From Deltaproteobacteria bacterium (lineage in GTDB: Bacteria; Bdellovibrionota; JACOXK01), in assembly GCA_016186995.1 (NCBI GenBank), contig JACPKQ010000025.1, positions 1 to 57,113 of the forward strand: a DNA stretch of 57,113 bases, read 5' to 3'. Below are positions 44,067 to 52,062 of the stretch, one piece after another. The number at the start of each line of letters is the position of its first letter. Position 1 is the first letter of the stretch. The notes under the pieces are model-generated. The model was given only the letters and a program-made list of their open reading frames with translations, did not search any database and was not told where the DNA came from. The translations under genes and the position numbers were made by a program.

Positions 44067-46139
44067 ATGAAAGATTTCGTACGTGTTGTGAGTTCTGTTC
44101 TTCTTATTTCTTTGTGTTTTTCCTTTAAAGTTTTTACAGAAAACGCATCTCAAGATGAGGTCTCTTTAACGTTTCTTCAAACAGGAGATCTTCACGGGCA
44201 TTTTTTACCTAACCGCGCAGGTCCTTATGAGTTAGGAGGTTATGCGCGCTTAAAAACAACTATTGATAAAATAAGATCTCAAGAAAAAAATGTTTTATAC
44301 TTTGATTCAGGAGATTATTCTGAAGGAACCATCTTTTTTAATCTTCGAAGAGCACACGCCGTTATTGAAATGCTCGAAGAACTTCAAGTTGATGTAGCTG
44401 TATTGGGAAACCATGATTGGATGGGGGGTACGCCCGGAAAAAGAGCCCAATTTATTGAAGAGCTGTTATCACAGACGAAACACAGCTTTCCAGTGCTTTC
44501 AGCGAATCTTATCTATAACGAAGCCACATCTTCACTTAATAAATATATCCGTTCTTTTGCCGAGTATCAAAAATCACAACAAGAGCCTTGGGCTATTTTT
44601 GTAAAAGAAGGGATTAAAATAGGTGTTATTGGGCTTTCTACATCAGAAATTTTTTATGAATATCTTTTTGATCCAGTTGAGATTGCAAACCCTATTGCTG
44701 TAGCTAAAGAGCTTGTTCCACTTTTAAAACCTCAGGTTGATATTCTTGTTGCTGTGACTCACATGACAGATGCTGATGATTTTAAGTTGGCTCAAGAGGT
44801 AGAAGGCATTGATCTTATTTTAGGAGGTCATTCTCACCAAAAATTTCCAAAAGTTATGGAGTTTAATAAAAAAGAGGGTAGTGGAAAAACCTATGTGATG
44901 AAAACAGGAGAGTATGGCAAATTCTTAGGTCGACTCGATGCAAGTTTTAACAAAATAACAAAAGAGTTTAAACTGCTTAATTCAAAATTAATAGCCATGG
45001 ATACAACAGTTCCTGAAGACACCCATATTCTAAGAAAAATTCAGGGATACATGCATGAGCTTGAGCTTGAATATGGAAATATATTTTCTGACCAAGTAGC
45101 TGAAACCCATGTAGATTTAGAAAAGGTTGAGGGGGTAGAATCTCGTTTAGGGAACCTCATTTCAGATATTTTGTATAAAAAAGCAAAATCCATAGATCCA
45201 CAGATTGAGTTTGGGGTTTCAAATTCTTCTTTCTTAAGTCATGGTTTTCCTAAGGGTAAAATTGATTCTTATCTTATTTATGATGCCATGAGCGTTCTTC
45301 ACAACCACGACACAAAAGAAAACTGGCATCTTTATCGCGTTGGGATTCTAGGTTCTGATCTTGAACGGGCTCTTAATATTCTTTTTATGAGCAAACAGAT
45401 GCTCAATGTTTCTTATAATGCTGAGCTTATTTATTCTGATTCTTTTTTAGGAGCTTTTCAAAATATGAAGGTGAATGGTCGAGATTTTGATCCAGAAAAA
45501 ACTTATTATTTTGTGGGATCTCAAGGAGTCGTAGATTTTCTGATTCAAGTGAACAAAATTTTTTATGATGATGAAGAAGAGGAAGGGGATGGACTTCAGT
45601 TTACTTATGCTGATTTAGGGCTTACTTATTGGAAGATTTTAAGAGAGGGGCTTAAAGAGTTATCACCTATTACTTTAGACAAAACAAAACTGGAAGGTCG
45701 TGTACGACCCACTTATGCAGATTTTGCGATTGATCCATCAGAAATTAGTTTTAAAAATTTAGACAAAGATAATATAGAAATTTCTGTTGTGGTGAGAAAT
45801 GTAGGAGAAACTGAATCCATCAAAAATAATAAATTGACTTTTTATTATGATATAACACCTCATCGGTTGGACGATGATCCTGAATATTTTAGAACTCCAG
45901 GACTTGATGTGATTAAAATACCCGATTCTTTAAAAACAATTTCTTCTGTTAATTTGGAAGAGGCTTTTTCCCCACGTTCTAAAAAAGTAGTGACATTGAA
46001 ATGGGATGTAACAAAACTGGGAAATATACGAGATGTTAAATATTTACCTATTTATGTTTATATGCCCCCATCTCATGAGAGCGATAATTTAATCAATAAT
46101 TTTGCGAAAACTTATTACGAAAATAAGCTTTTTGATTGA
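44067..46139 (+). CDS. Secreted 5'-nucleotidase/metallophosphoesterase with C-terminal beta domain
   Basis: 690 residues from ATG 44067 (GGAGG before it); the frame is open to 43986 through a palindromic repeat. Signal peptide 1-24, then metallophosphatase motifs TGDLHGHF (D41, H43), FDSGDY, LGNHDW, VTHMTD and GGHSH. The 5'-nucleotidase C-terminal domain follows (about 330-560). The last 130 residues (VVVRNVGETES...YVYMPP) look like a CARDB-type Ig fold, not usual in UshA. Periplasmic or surface nucleotide scavenging is likely; the exact substrate is unknown. Confidence 0.9.
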   Translation: MKDFVRVVSSVLLISLCFSFKVFTENASQDEVSLTFLQTGDLHGHFLPNRAGPYELGGYARLKTTIDKIRSQEKNVLYFDSGDYSEGTIFFNLRRAHAVIEMLEELQVDVAVLGNHDWMGGTPGKRAQFIEELLSQTKHSFPVLSANLIYNEATSSLNKYIRSFAEYQKSQQEPWAIFVKEGIKIGVIGLSTSEIFYEYLFDPVEIANPIAVAKELVPLLKPQVDILVAVTHMTDADDFKLAQEVEGIDLILGGHSHQKFPKVMEFNKKEGSGKTYVMKTGEYGKFLGRLDASFNKITKEFKLLNSKLIAMDTTVPEDTHILRKIQGYMHELELEYGNIFSDQVAETHVDLEKVEGVESRLGNLISDILYKKAKSIDPQIEFGVSNSSFLSHGFPKGKIDSYLIYDAMSVLHNHDTKENWHLYRVGILGSDLERALNILFMSKQMLNVSYNAELIYSDSFLGAFQNMKVNGRDFDPEKTYYFVGSQGVVDFLIQVNKIFYDDEEEEGDGLQFTYADLGLTYWKILREGLKELSPITLDKTKLEGRVRPTYADFAIDPSEISFKNLDKDNIEISVVVRNVGETESIKNNKLTFYYDITPHRLDDDPEYFRTPGLDVIKIPDSLKTISSVNLEEAFSPRSKKVVTLKWDVTKLGNIRDVKYLPIYVYMPPSHESDNLINNFAKTYYENKLFD

Positions 46140-46142
46140 ACC

Positions 46143-46230
46143 TGTCATTCCAGAAGTCCGAAGGACTGTCTGGAATCCAGAATTTAGATTCCCGCTTGTG
46201 CTTTCAGCTGGTGCGGGAATGACAGTGAAA
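46143..46230. terminator. Two palindromic repeats acting as a likely bidirectional terminator
   Basis: ATTCCAGA/TCTGGAAT (46147-46176) and ATTCCCGC/GCGGGAAT (46188-46220) are two adjacent dispersed palindromes between convergent genes. No T-run is attached, so the terminator role is inference from position. Confidence 0.5.
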
Positions 46231-46257
46231 ATGCTCACAATGACTGAATATATTTTT

Positions 46258-46410
46258 TTAAGTTAGTTTTTTTTGTTCTCTTAAATAAGCTTTCCAATCG
46301 AGAGGGTCTATAACACCTGTTTCAATAAGGAATTGAATGAGAAGTTCGACCTTGGTGTAGGATTCCTCACTCCTCCAATTGTCTATTTTTTCAGCATTTA
46401 ATTCTTTCAT
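46258..46410 (-). CDS. 50-residue small protein, unknown
   Basis: ATG at 46410 is preceded by a perfect AAGGAGG with 6-nt spacing, which is why this short frame is believed. The frame continues upstream to 46749 but without a site and across the opposite gene. The product is charged and helical (MKELNAEKIDNW...LLIQFLIETGVIDPLDWKAY), has no membrane segment or signal peptide, and has two tryptophans. It may be a small adaptor-like helical protein. No family recognised. Divergent from the gene at 46486. Confidence 0.6.
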   Translation of the reverse strand: MKELNAEKIDNWRSEESYTKVELLIQFLIETGVIDPLDWKAYLREQKKLT

Positions 46411-46485
46411 GGTATTCCTCCTTAAGAACTCCTTTTCTATGTAGCTTGCATCCTGTAAAATATATCGGTAGGGATAAAGTAAAAC

Positions 46486-47154
46486 ATGAGAAGATTTTTC
46501 CTTATTATTATTGCCATATTTCCTCTGTATTTTGTTTATGCGGACTTTAAGCCTTGGGAAACAGAAGATGCCAAAAAGAAGCTTGAAAGTGGAAAAGTTC
46601 TTAATTTCTCTACAGTAGAGGATCTTCCTCATAATCACAAAAAACTTACTGTAACGGCTTTTGGTTATGTGCCTAGTACCCGTGAAAAATTGCGCGCAAT
46701 TGCTAAAGATCCTCAAGTGATAAAAAAACTTTCGGGAGGGAATATCCAAAAGGCAGAAATACTCTACTTTACAAAGAAAGAGCGTATTTTCTATTTTAAT
46801 GTATGTTTTTTTTGGTGTCAGAAGAAGTATGATGTTGCCGTGCTTATGAGCCCCCGTTTAGGTAAAAAAGAAGATAGAATTCCGTGGGAACTTCTGTCAA
46901 AAGATAAATTGAAGACACAGTATAAAAGATCAGTTGCTTCGGTGACGGTTCAAGATTTTGATTTTTCAGGCATGAAAGGAGAGACTTTTGTGAAAGAGCT
47001 TAAAAAAGACAATTTACTTGTTGCCTTAACAGGAGAGATCACAACTCAAAGTTCAAGTTTTATCCGTTTTATGCAAACTGCGATTCTCAAGTTTGCACTC
47101 ACTAAAATGGCCACTAATATGAGAGAAAACCTAAGTAAATTCAATGAGTTATAA
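46486..47154 (+). CDS. Secreted protein, unknown (possible START/SRPBCC-like fold)
   Basis: 222 residues with a signal peptide (MRRFFLIIIAIFPLYFVYA). The mature chain includes TVTAFGYVPSTREKLRAIAKDPQVIKKLSGGNIQKAEIL. That pattern is reminiscent of SRPBCC proteins that track substrate-bound hydrophobic cavities, but this is a guess. A CFFWCQKK pair of cysteines is present. No family assigned. Confidence 0.7.
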   Translation: MRRFFLIIIAIFPLYFVYADFKPWETEDAKKKLESGKVLNFSTVEDLPHNHKKLTVTAFGYVPSTREKLRAIAKDPQVIKKLSGGNIQKAEILYFTKKERIFYFNVCFFWCQKKYDVAVLMSPRLGKKEDRIPWELLSKDKLKTQYKRSVASVTVQDFDFSGMKGETFVKELKKDNLLVALTGEITTQSSSFIRFMQTAILKFALTKMATNMRENLSKFNEL

Positions 47155-47183
47155 AACTTCAAGGGGGATGACCCAGACTCTTT

Positions 47184-47220
47184 TTGAAAGCCTTCCTTTT
47201 CTTTGATATAATAAAGGAAG
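47184..47220 (+). promoter_or_regulatory. Strong promoter with operator-like inverted repeat upstream of the DUF3047 gene
   Basis: TTGAAA (47184-47189), 17 nt, TATAAT (47207-47212) form one of the best sigma-70 matches in the window. A perfect inverted repeat CTTCCTTT (47192-47199) with AAAGGAAG (47213-47220) straddles the -10, a good place for a repressor site. Confidence 0.6.
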
Positions 47221-47255
47221 CATCTCGTCATTTTTTGTCAAAATGAAATCATATC

Positions 47256-48002
47256 ATGGGACGTGTTATGAAGTTTTTCGTTTTATTTCTTATATTTCCT
47301 TTGTTTATTGTGAGAGCTGAAGAAATCCTTATTGATGATTTTTCTTCTTATAAAGTAGATCAATTTCCCGCTGATGAAGAAAGCGGAATAAGATGGGGAA
47401 TCGTTTCTTCAAATCCTTTTGAGACAGATCAATATCATGTGCGCAAAGAGGGTGATAACCAATATTTAGAAGGTGTTGCTGATTTTAAAAGAGAGGCAAC
47501 TTATGGTAAAGCCCCTGAAGACGTTAAAGTAACACGTATTGTAAAAGCCCATCGATTTGAATTTAAAGATGGAACACCCTTTTTAAGATGGAAATGGCGT
47601 GTTCATGAGTTTCCAGCTGGCTCACAAGAAGATGTACAATATTTGAATGATAGTGCAGCTGCTGTGCTTGTAACTTTCATGACCCCCAGCAGAGCTTATC
47701 CAACCATTCAGTATATCTGGAGTCGAAGTGTGCCTGCGGGTGAAGTATTTCCAAACCCGGCTTTTAATGAAGATTTCCCAACTTATTTTAAGATCATGAG
47801 AAGTGGAAGTGCCGAAGATTCACAATTGTGGGTTGAAGAAGAAGTAAATGTGTTTGAAGATTTTAAAAAGATTTTTGGTGAAAAATATGCTGATTACTTA
47901 CCTGTTATTGGTATTTCGGTGTTGACCGATGCCAATAATACGCAAAGTAGAGCTCATGGTGAGTACGATGACTTTTATCGCAGCTCCAGAGCTAAATATT
48001 AA
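47256..48002 (+). CDS. DUF3047 family secreted protein
   Basis: 248 residues (an ATG four codons in, at 47268, is an alternative start). Signal peptide ending FIVRA, then the family pattern LRWKWRVHEFP, YLNDSAAAVLVTF, IQYIWSR, VEEEVNVFEDFKKIFGE, and IGISVLTDANNTQSRAHGEYDDFYR. Members are periplasmic proteins of unknown function common in proteobacteria. Full length, with its own promoter. Confidence 0.88.
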   Translation: MGRVMKFFVLFLIFPLFIVRAEEILIDDFSSYKVDQFPADEESGIRWGIVSSNPFETDQYHVRKEGDNQYLEGVADFKREATYGKAPEDVKVTRIVKAHRFEFKDGTPFLRWKWRVHEFPAGSQEDVQYLNDSAAAVLVTFMTPSRAYPTIQYIWSRSVPAGEVFPNPAFNEDFPTYFKIMRSGSAEDSQLWVEEEVNVFEDFKKIFGEKYADYLPVIGISVLTDANNTQSRAHGEYDDFYRSSRAKY

Positions 48003-48005
48003 AAG

Positions 48006-48298
48006 GTAGTGTCCAAAAAATGTGGGCTTAAGAATTTAAGTTCTTGAAATGACCCTTCCCGTCATCCCGGGCGAAAACCCGGGATCCAGTATTCTTCTTC
48101 TACAACTTTTGTTCTAAATTGGGGGCATATTTTTTGCTCCTAAACGTGCGCAAAAAACAGCGCCCCAATTCTCTCATGGATTCGAATTTAACTTTTGGCT
48201 GCGCTTGACGTAGCACCTTAGCCCGACCATTTCCACACATAAACTCGAGTATTGTCACCCTGCCATGAGGAGTGAAAAAGGTTTTTTGGACACAACTA
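48006..48298. repeat. Composite mobile-element-like repeat with terminal inverted repeats
   Basis: The whole DUF3047-to-barrel spacer is bounded by TAGTGTCCAAAAAA (48007-48020) and TTTTTTGGACACAACTA (48283-48298), which are inverted relative to each other. Inside are the perfect palindrome ATCCCGGG/CCCGGGAT (48064-48085), a full inverted covarying-hairpin copy (48100-48182), the CTTTTGGCTGCGCTTGACGT module and the CTCGAG module. There is no open frame, so if mobile it is non-autonomous. Confidence 0.65.
48100..48182 (-). repeat. Covarying-hairpin dispersed repeat, copy 5
   Basis: Minus orientation. AATTGGGGC outer stem and TTTTTTGC inner stem as in copy 1, with loop GCACGTTTAGGA. The 3' flank (AAAGTTGTAGAAGAAGAATA) runs into the next palindromic module, as at copy 1. 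Confidence 0.85.
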
Positions 48299-48299
48299 T

Positions 48300-48998
48300 T
48301 TAAAAATTATAAGAGAAAGTGGCGAGGAAGGAGAGAGCGTCCCCATCTAAGGGTGTACCACCGGTTGATGTTTGGTCTTCATCTTGAAAAAAGATCCAGT
48401 GGTAGAGGAACCGAAGGCCTATGTAGAAAACTCTTTCTTTAACTGGAAATTCAAATCCACCACCAAAATTAAAACCTAAAGCGTTTTCTTTTCCAGAAGA
48501 AGGAAATTGAGCACTATTATAAAAGCGAAAGTATTGTCCTACGCCTGCCATAATATAGGGGTTTGCATAGACAAGGGCTCTCGTAAATTGGGTGCTTGTA
48601 ATATAATACTTTGTACTTAAATTAATGTTTAAAAGAGCAATATTTCCAGAAACATTATCGACAACAAAATTATGCCAGCTGTATTGAGTAAAAAGTTCTG
48701 CTGCAAAACCAAGTGTAAAAAAATAAGTGATATAGCCTGATATTTCAAAACCTGGATCATAGATAGTACCCAAGTTGCCTGTGAAGGTTCTCACACCAGT
48801 TCCTAAGCCTGCCATAAGAAATCTTCCAAAGTAAAAAAAAGTTTCGTCTTCTTTTTCTTGTTTAAAATCAACACCAAAAGCTTCTGAAGATTCGTAGATA
48901 TCATCGGATTGTGCGTGAGTATAAGTGGGGCTGGAAATAACACCTATTGTGAAGATGATTAAAAAAATAACCCATGTAGATTTTAATTTTAAAATCAT
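48300..48998 (-). CDS. Outer-membrane beta-barrel protein
   Basis: 232 residues from ATG 48998 (AAGGG upstream; a TTG six codons earlier lacks a site). Signal peptide (about 1-30). The mature chain has alternating hydrophobic strands and glycine/aromatic pairs (GRFLMAGLGTGVRTF, YITYFFTLGFAAELFTQYSW, FGGGFEFPV, YIGLRFLYHW) and ends in an aromatic residue (TFSYNF), the usual barrel-assembly signal. Probably eight strands. Family not assigned; a porin or attachment role cannot be told apart. Confidence 0.85.
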   Translation of the reverse strand: MILKLKSTWVIFLIIFTIGVISSPTYTHAQSDDIYESSEAFGVDFKQEKEDETFFYFGRFLMAGLGTGVRTFTGNLGTIYDPGFEISGYITYFFTLGFAAELFTQYSWHNFVVDNVSGNIALLNINLSTKYYITSTQFTRALVYANPYIMAGVGQYFRFYNSAQFPSSGKENALGFNFGGGFEFPVKERVFYIGLRFLYHWIFFQDEDQTSTGGTPLDGDALSFLATFSYNF

Positions 48999-49047
48999 AA
49001 GCCCTTGCAATTCCAAGGAATTTACTTCAAATGATAACAGAATTATT

Positions 49048-49076
49048 TTGACAAGGAAAGGGGCGTTTAATACATT
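49048..49076 (+). promoter_or_regulatory. Promoter of yfgM-bamB
   Basis: TTGACA (49048-49053), 17 nt, TACATT (49071-49076). Transcription would begin near 49083, just before a palindrome (ATCCCCGC/GCGGGGA, 49088-49121) that then lies in the leader, a few bases ahead of the ATG. Confidence 0.5.
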
Positions 49077-49132
49077 CTGGACTGGTCATCCCCGCACCTA
49101 GCCTTGAGGCACTAGCGGGGACCCAAGATCTT

Positions 49133-49768
49133 ATGAATCGAAAAGAAGTTAAAAGTCGTGATCTCTTTCTTGCATGGGAGCATCGAATCATGCACCACCT
49201 TATGGAAAATAGCAGGGTGTATGGATTGTTTTTATTGATTGTTGTTGTTGCAACTCTATCTGTAGGTTTTTGGATAAAAAATCAGAATCAAAAAGAAAAG
49301 TTGGCTTCTGAAGCTTATTATACAGCACTTAAAGCACAAGAAGGTAAACCTGATTTTAAAAAGTTAGAAGAGGTTTCTAAAGAGTATTCCTCCACTGTTT
49401 CTGCTGTGCTTGCTTCTTTAAAAGAAGGAAACTTATTTTACGAGAAAAAAGATTTTAAACAGGCTTTAGAGGTTTTTAAAAACACAGAGAAACATACGAA
49501 AAATACTTTTCTAAAAACGTTAGTTTATTATAATCTTGCTTATACAAGTGAATCTCTCAATCAGTATGAAGGGGCTTTTCAATACTTCACTCGGTTATTA
49601 ACTAGTGAAATTGAATTTTTGTCTCATTCTGGTTTTGTTGGACAGGCGCGATGTTTAGAGAAATTAGGAAAAAAAGATGAAGCCCTCAAAGTTTATGAGG
49701 ATCTTAAAAAGAAATTTCCTAAATATCAAAAGCAGGCAGATGATCTTATTCAGCTTTTAAACTCTTAA
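49133..49768 (+). CDS. yfgM: YfgM-like membrane-anchored TPR protein
   Basis: 211 residues: a cytoplasmic N-terminus, one membrane helix (about 32-50), then TPR-like helices (AYYTALKAQE, ASLKEGNLFYEKKDFKQALEVF, ARCLEKLGKKDEALKVYEDLKKKFP). In E. coli YfgM is a SecYEG-associated protein encoded directly before bamB, and the same order holds here. The leader contains a palindromic repeat and no clear ribosome-binding site, which may lower translation. Confidence 0.82.
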   Translation: MNRKEVKSRDLFLAWEHRIMHHLMENSRVYGLFLLIVVVATLSVGFWIKNQNQKEKLASEAYYTALKAQEGKPDFKKLEEVSKEYSSTVSAVLASLKEGNLFYEKKDFKQALEVFKNTEKHTKNTFLKTLVYYNLAYTSESLNQYEGAFQYFTRLLTSEIEFLSHSGFVGQARCLEKLGKKDEALKVYEDLKKKFPKYQKQADDLIQLLNS

Positions 49769-49770
49769 CT

Positions 49771-50871
49771 ATGAAAGTTATTTCTTATTTATTTTGTGTC
49801 ATTTTTTCTTTTGCTTTTGTTTCTTGCTCAAGCGTTCAAACAAAAGAACTTCAGCGTGAAGCCTTATTTAAAGTTGCTTTAGAAGTGAATCTTAAAAGAC
49901 AAAAGAAAACATGGCCAAGGGAAACAACACCTCCTTATGCTGCAGAGGGTTATATCTTCCAAGGAAGTCGAAGTGGTATTTTTGCAGCTTTTAATCAAAA
50001 AGGTAAGGAAGTATGGCGTTTTAATGTTCCGCAAGGTTTTGAAGCTCCACCTCTTTATTATCAAAATAAAGTTTATGTAGGAGCCAATGATGGTTTTTTT
50101 TATTGTTTGCATGCCCACTCGGGAAGGGTTGTGTGGAAGTATCAGACAGAATATTCTATTCTTTCAGAACCGATTATTAATAATCACTCTATTTATTTTT
50201 TAAATTCTCAAGATGAACTCTATGCGCTTGATTTAGAAAGTGGGAAGTGGCAGTGGCATTATAAAAGAGATTTTAAGAAAGATCGTATGACTATCCATGG
50301 AAGCTCAACCCCTCTTGTGTCTCACAATTCTCTTTATGTTGGATTTTCAGATGGTTATTTTGTTTCTTTAAATAGCGCAACAGGTGCTCTTAACTGGATT
50401 AAAAAATTGGTAGAGGGAGGAAGATTTCAAGATATTGATTCACAACCAGTTTTTCAAGGAGACCGCGTTTATATTTTAACTTATGAAGGAAGTTTGTATG
50501 CTCTTTCTTCACACAATGGCAAGGTTTTATGGAAAAAGTCGATACAAGGGGGGCGTGGTTTTACTCTTCAAGGAGACGTTCTTTATGTTTCAACCTTGCA
50601 AGGTGAGCTTAAGGCTTTTTCAAGTGGAGAGGGGCAAGAACTATGGAGTTGGAAAGTGAAGAATGGAAGTTTAACGGCTCCTGTGGTAATAGATAAAACA
50701 GTTCTTGTAGGGGGTGAAAAATCAGGCCTCCATGCGGTGAATATTAAAACGGGAAAAGAGGTGTGGGCATATAAGCTCACATTTGGTTTGTCTGCTAGGC
50801 CTTTTGCTTTACATGACAAAATCTACATTTTCTCAAATGGTTCAAAGTTAAGTGTTTTAAGTAAAAAATAG
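49771..50871 (+). CDS. bamB: Outer-membrane assembly lipoprotein BamB
   Basis: 366 residues; lipobox FVSC with C19, then eight-bladed PQQ-type beta-propeller repeats ending in ...GKEVWRF, GRVVWKY, GKWQWHY, GALNWIK, GKVLWKK, GQELWSW, GKEVWAY. BamB is part of the BAM complex that folds outer-membrane barrels. It starts 2 nt after the yfgM stop. The repeat pattern and the yfgM-bamB order make the call secure. Confidence 0.92.
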   Translation: MKVISYLFCVIFSFAFVSCSSVQTKELQREALFKVALEVNLKRQKKTWPRETTPPYAAEGYIFQGSRSGIFAAFNQKGKEVWRFNVPQGFEAPPLYYQNKVYVGANDGFFYCLHAHSGRVVWKYQTEYSILSEPIINNHSIYFLNSQDELYALDLESGKWQWHYKRDFKKDRMTIHGSSTPLVSHNSLYVGFSDGYFVSLNSATGALNWIKKLVEGGRFQDIDSQPVFQGDRVYILTYEGSLYALSSHNGKVLWKKSIQGGRGFTLQGDVLYVSTLQGELKAFSSGEGQELWSWKVKNGSLTAPVVIDKTVLVGGEKSGLHAVNIKTGKEVWAYKLTFGLSARPFALHDKIYIFSNGSKLSVLSKK

Positions 50872-50881
50872 GGAAGAAAAC

Positions 50882-51964
50882 ATGGATCAAACTAAAAAAA
50901 TTGTTCACATTGTGGGTACGGGTACTATTGGAGAACCTCTGATTGGTCTTTTTGTAAGAAAGCAAAAAGAGTTAGGTATTGACGAGGTTACTTTTCATAA
51001 ACAAACTCCTACACCTCTTGATCGCCCTAAAATTGAAAATCTTGTTAAAAGAGGTGCAAAACTTTGTGTTGATAAAGATCATTGGGGGCAGTTTGAGAAT
51101 ATCGGATATAAACCTGCCTATACGAGACGTGAAGCTCTTGAAAGAGCTTCAGTTGTGGTTGATTGTACCCCTTCCGGTGTTGGCCAACAAAATAAAACAG
51201 ATTTTTATAATAGTTATAAAAACAATACTTTGGGTTTTATGGCCCAAGGTTCTGAATTTGGTTTTGGGAAAATGTATGCTCGAGGTATTAATGATGAAGC
51301 TTTCAATCCCCAAAAAGATAAATTTCTCCAGATTGTTAGCTGTAATACACACAGTCTTGCTATTTTGACAAAAACTTTGGGTGTCGATGCCAAAAATAAA
51401 GTGAGTAACATAGAAAATGCTCAATTTGTATTAATGCGAAGAGCTAACGATGTCAGTCAGACAAAAGACTTTTTGCCTGCGCCTCAGCTAGGAAAACACT
51501 CAGATAAAAGTTTTGGAACTCACCATGCTAGAGATCTTCATCATCTTTTTAAAACCTTGAGTGTAGATCTTAATGTTTATTCGTCATCTGTTAAGATTCC
51601 AACTCAATACATGCACACACTGTGGTTTAACGTAAAACTTAAAAAACCTATGACTCTAGAAGAGGTCAAAAACAGATTTATTGAGAATCCTCTTGTTGCC
51701 ATTACCAATCGACAAACAGTCAATGAAGTTTTTTCTTTTGGCCGTGATCATGGTTATTATGGGCGCATTTTAAATCAAGTTGTTGTTTCTATGCCAACAG
51801 TTGAGGTGCTTCAAGGTGGAAAGGAAGTTGTGGGTTTTTGTATGACGCCTCAAGACGGGAATTCACTTTTAAGTACTGTAGCAGCTACTTTAAAATATCT
51901 TTATCGGGAAGAATGGGAAGAAAAGCTTAAACTCTTTGATCCGTATATTTTTAAAGAAATTTAA
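50882..51964 (+). CDS. Type II (archaeal-type) glyceraldehyde-3-phosphate dehydrogenase homologue
   Basis: 360 residues. Rossmann start HIVGTGTIGEPLIGLF (9-24), VVDCTPSGVGQQNK, and the catalytic block LQIVSCNTHSLA with nucleophile C154. This is the type II pattern (SCNT) of archaeal GAPDH rather than the SCTTN of ordinary bacterial GAPDH. A MAQGSEFGFG segment replaces the archaeal QGGEK. The substrate is therefore uncertain: GAPDH or a related phosphorylating aldehyde dehydrogenase. GGGAAG precedes the ATG. It follows bamB by 10 nt. Confidence 0.8.
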   Translation: MDQTKKIVHIVGTGTIGEPLIGLFVRKQKELGIDEVTFHKQTPTPLDRPKIENLVKRGAKLCVDKDHWGQFENIGYKPAYTRREALERASVVVDCTPSGVGQQNKTDFYNSYKNNTLGFMAQGSEFGFGKMYARGINDEAFNPQKDKFLQIVSCNTHSLAILTKTLGVDAKNKVSNIENAQFVLMRRANDVSQTKDFLPAPQLGKHSDKSFGTHHARDLHHLFKTLSVDLNVYSSSVKIPTQYMHTLWFNVKLKKPMTLEEVKNRFIENPLVAITNRQTVNEVFSFGRDHGYYGRILNQVVVSMPTVEVLQGGKEVVGFCMTPQDGNSLLSTVAATLKYLYREEWEEKLKLFDPYIFKEI

Positions 51965-52003
51965 AAAACAAGGCCAGGCCAGTTTTCTCTTTTCCGTGCA
52001 CTT

Positions 52004-52062
52004 CTGTCATCCCTGCATCCCATTTGTCATCCCACGGCTTGGGCCGCGAGGGATCCGGTATT
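52004..52062. repeat. Palindromic repeat between convergent genes, forming the 3' end of one
   Basis: CTGTCATCCCTGCATCCC, then TTGTCATCCCACGG...CCGCGAGGGATCC: one partial and one full dispersed palindrome. The stop codon and last 17 codons of the minus-strand gene lie in it. Confidence 0.7.
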
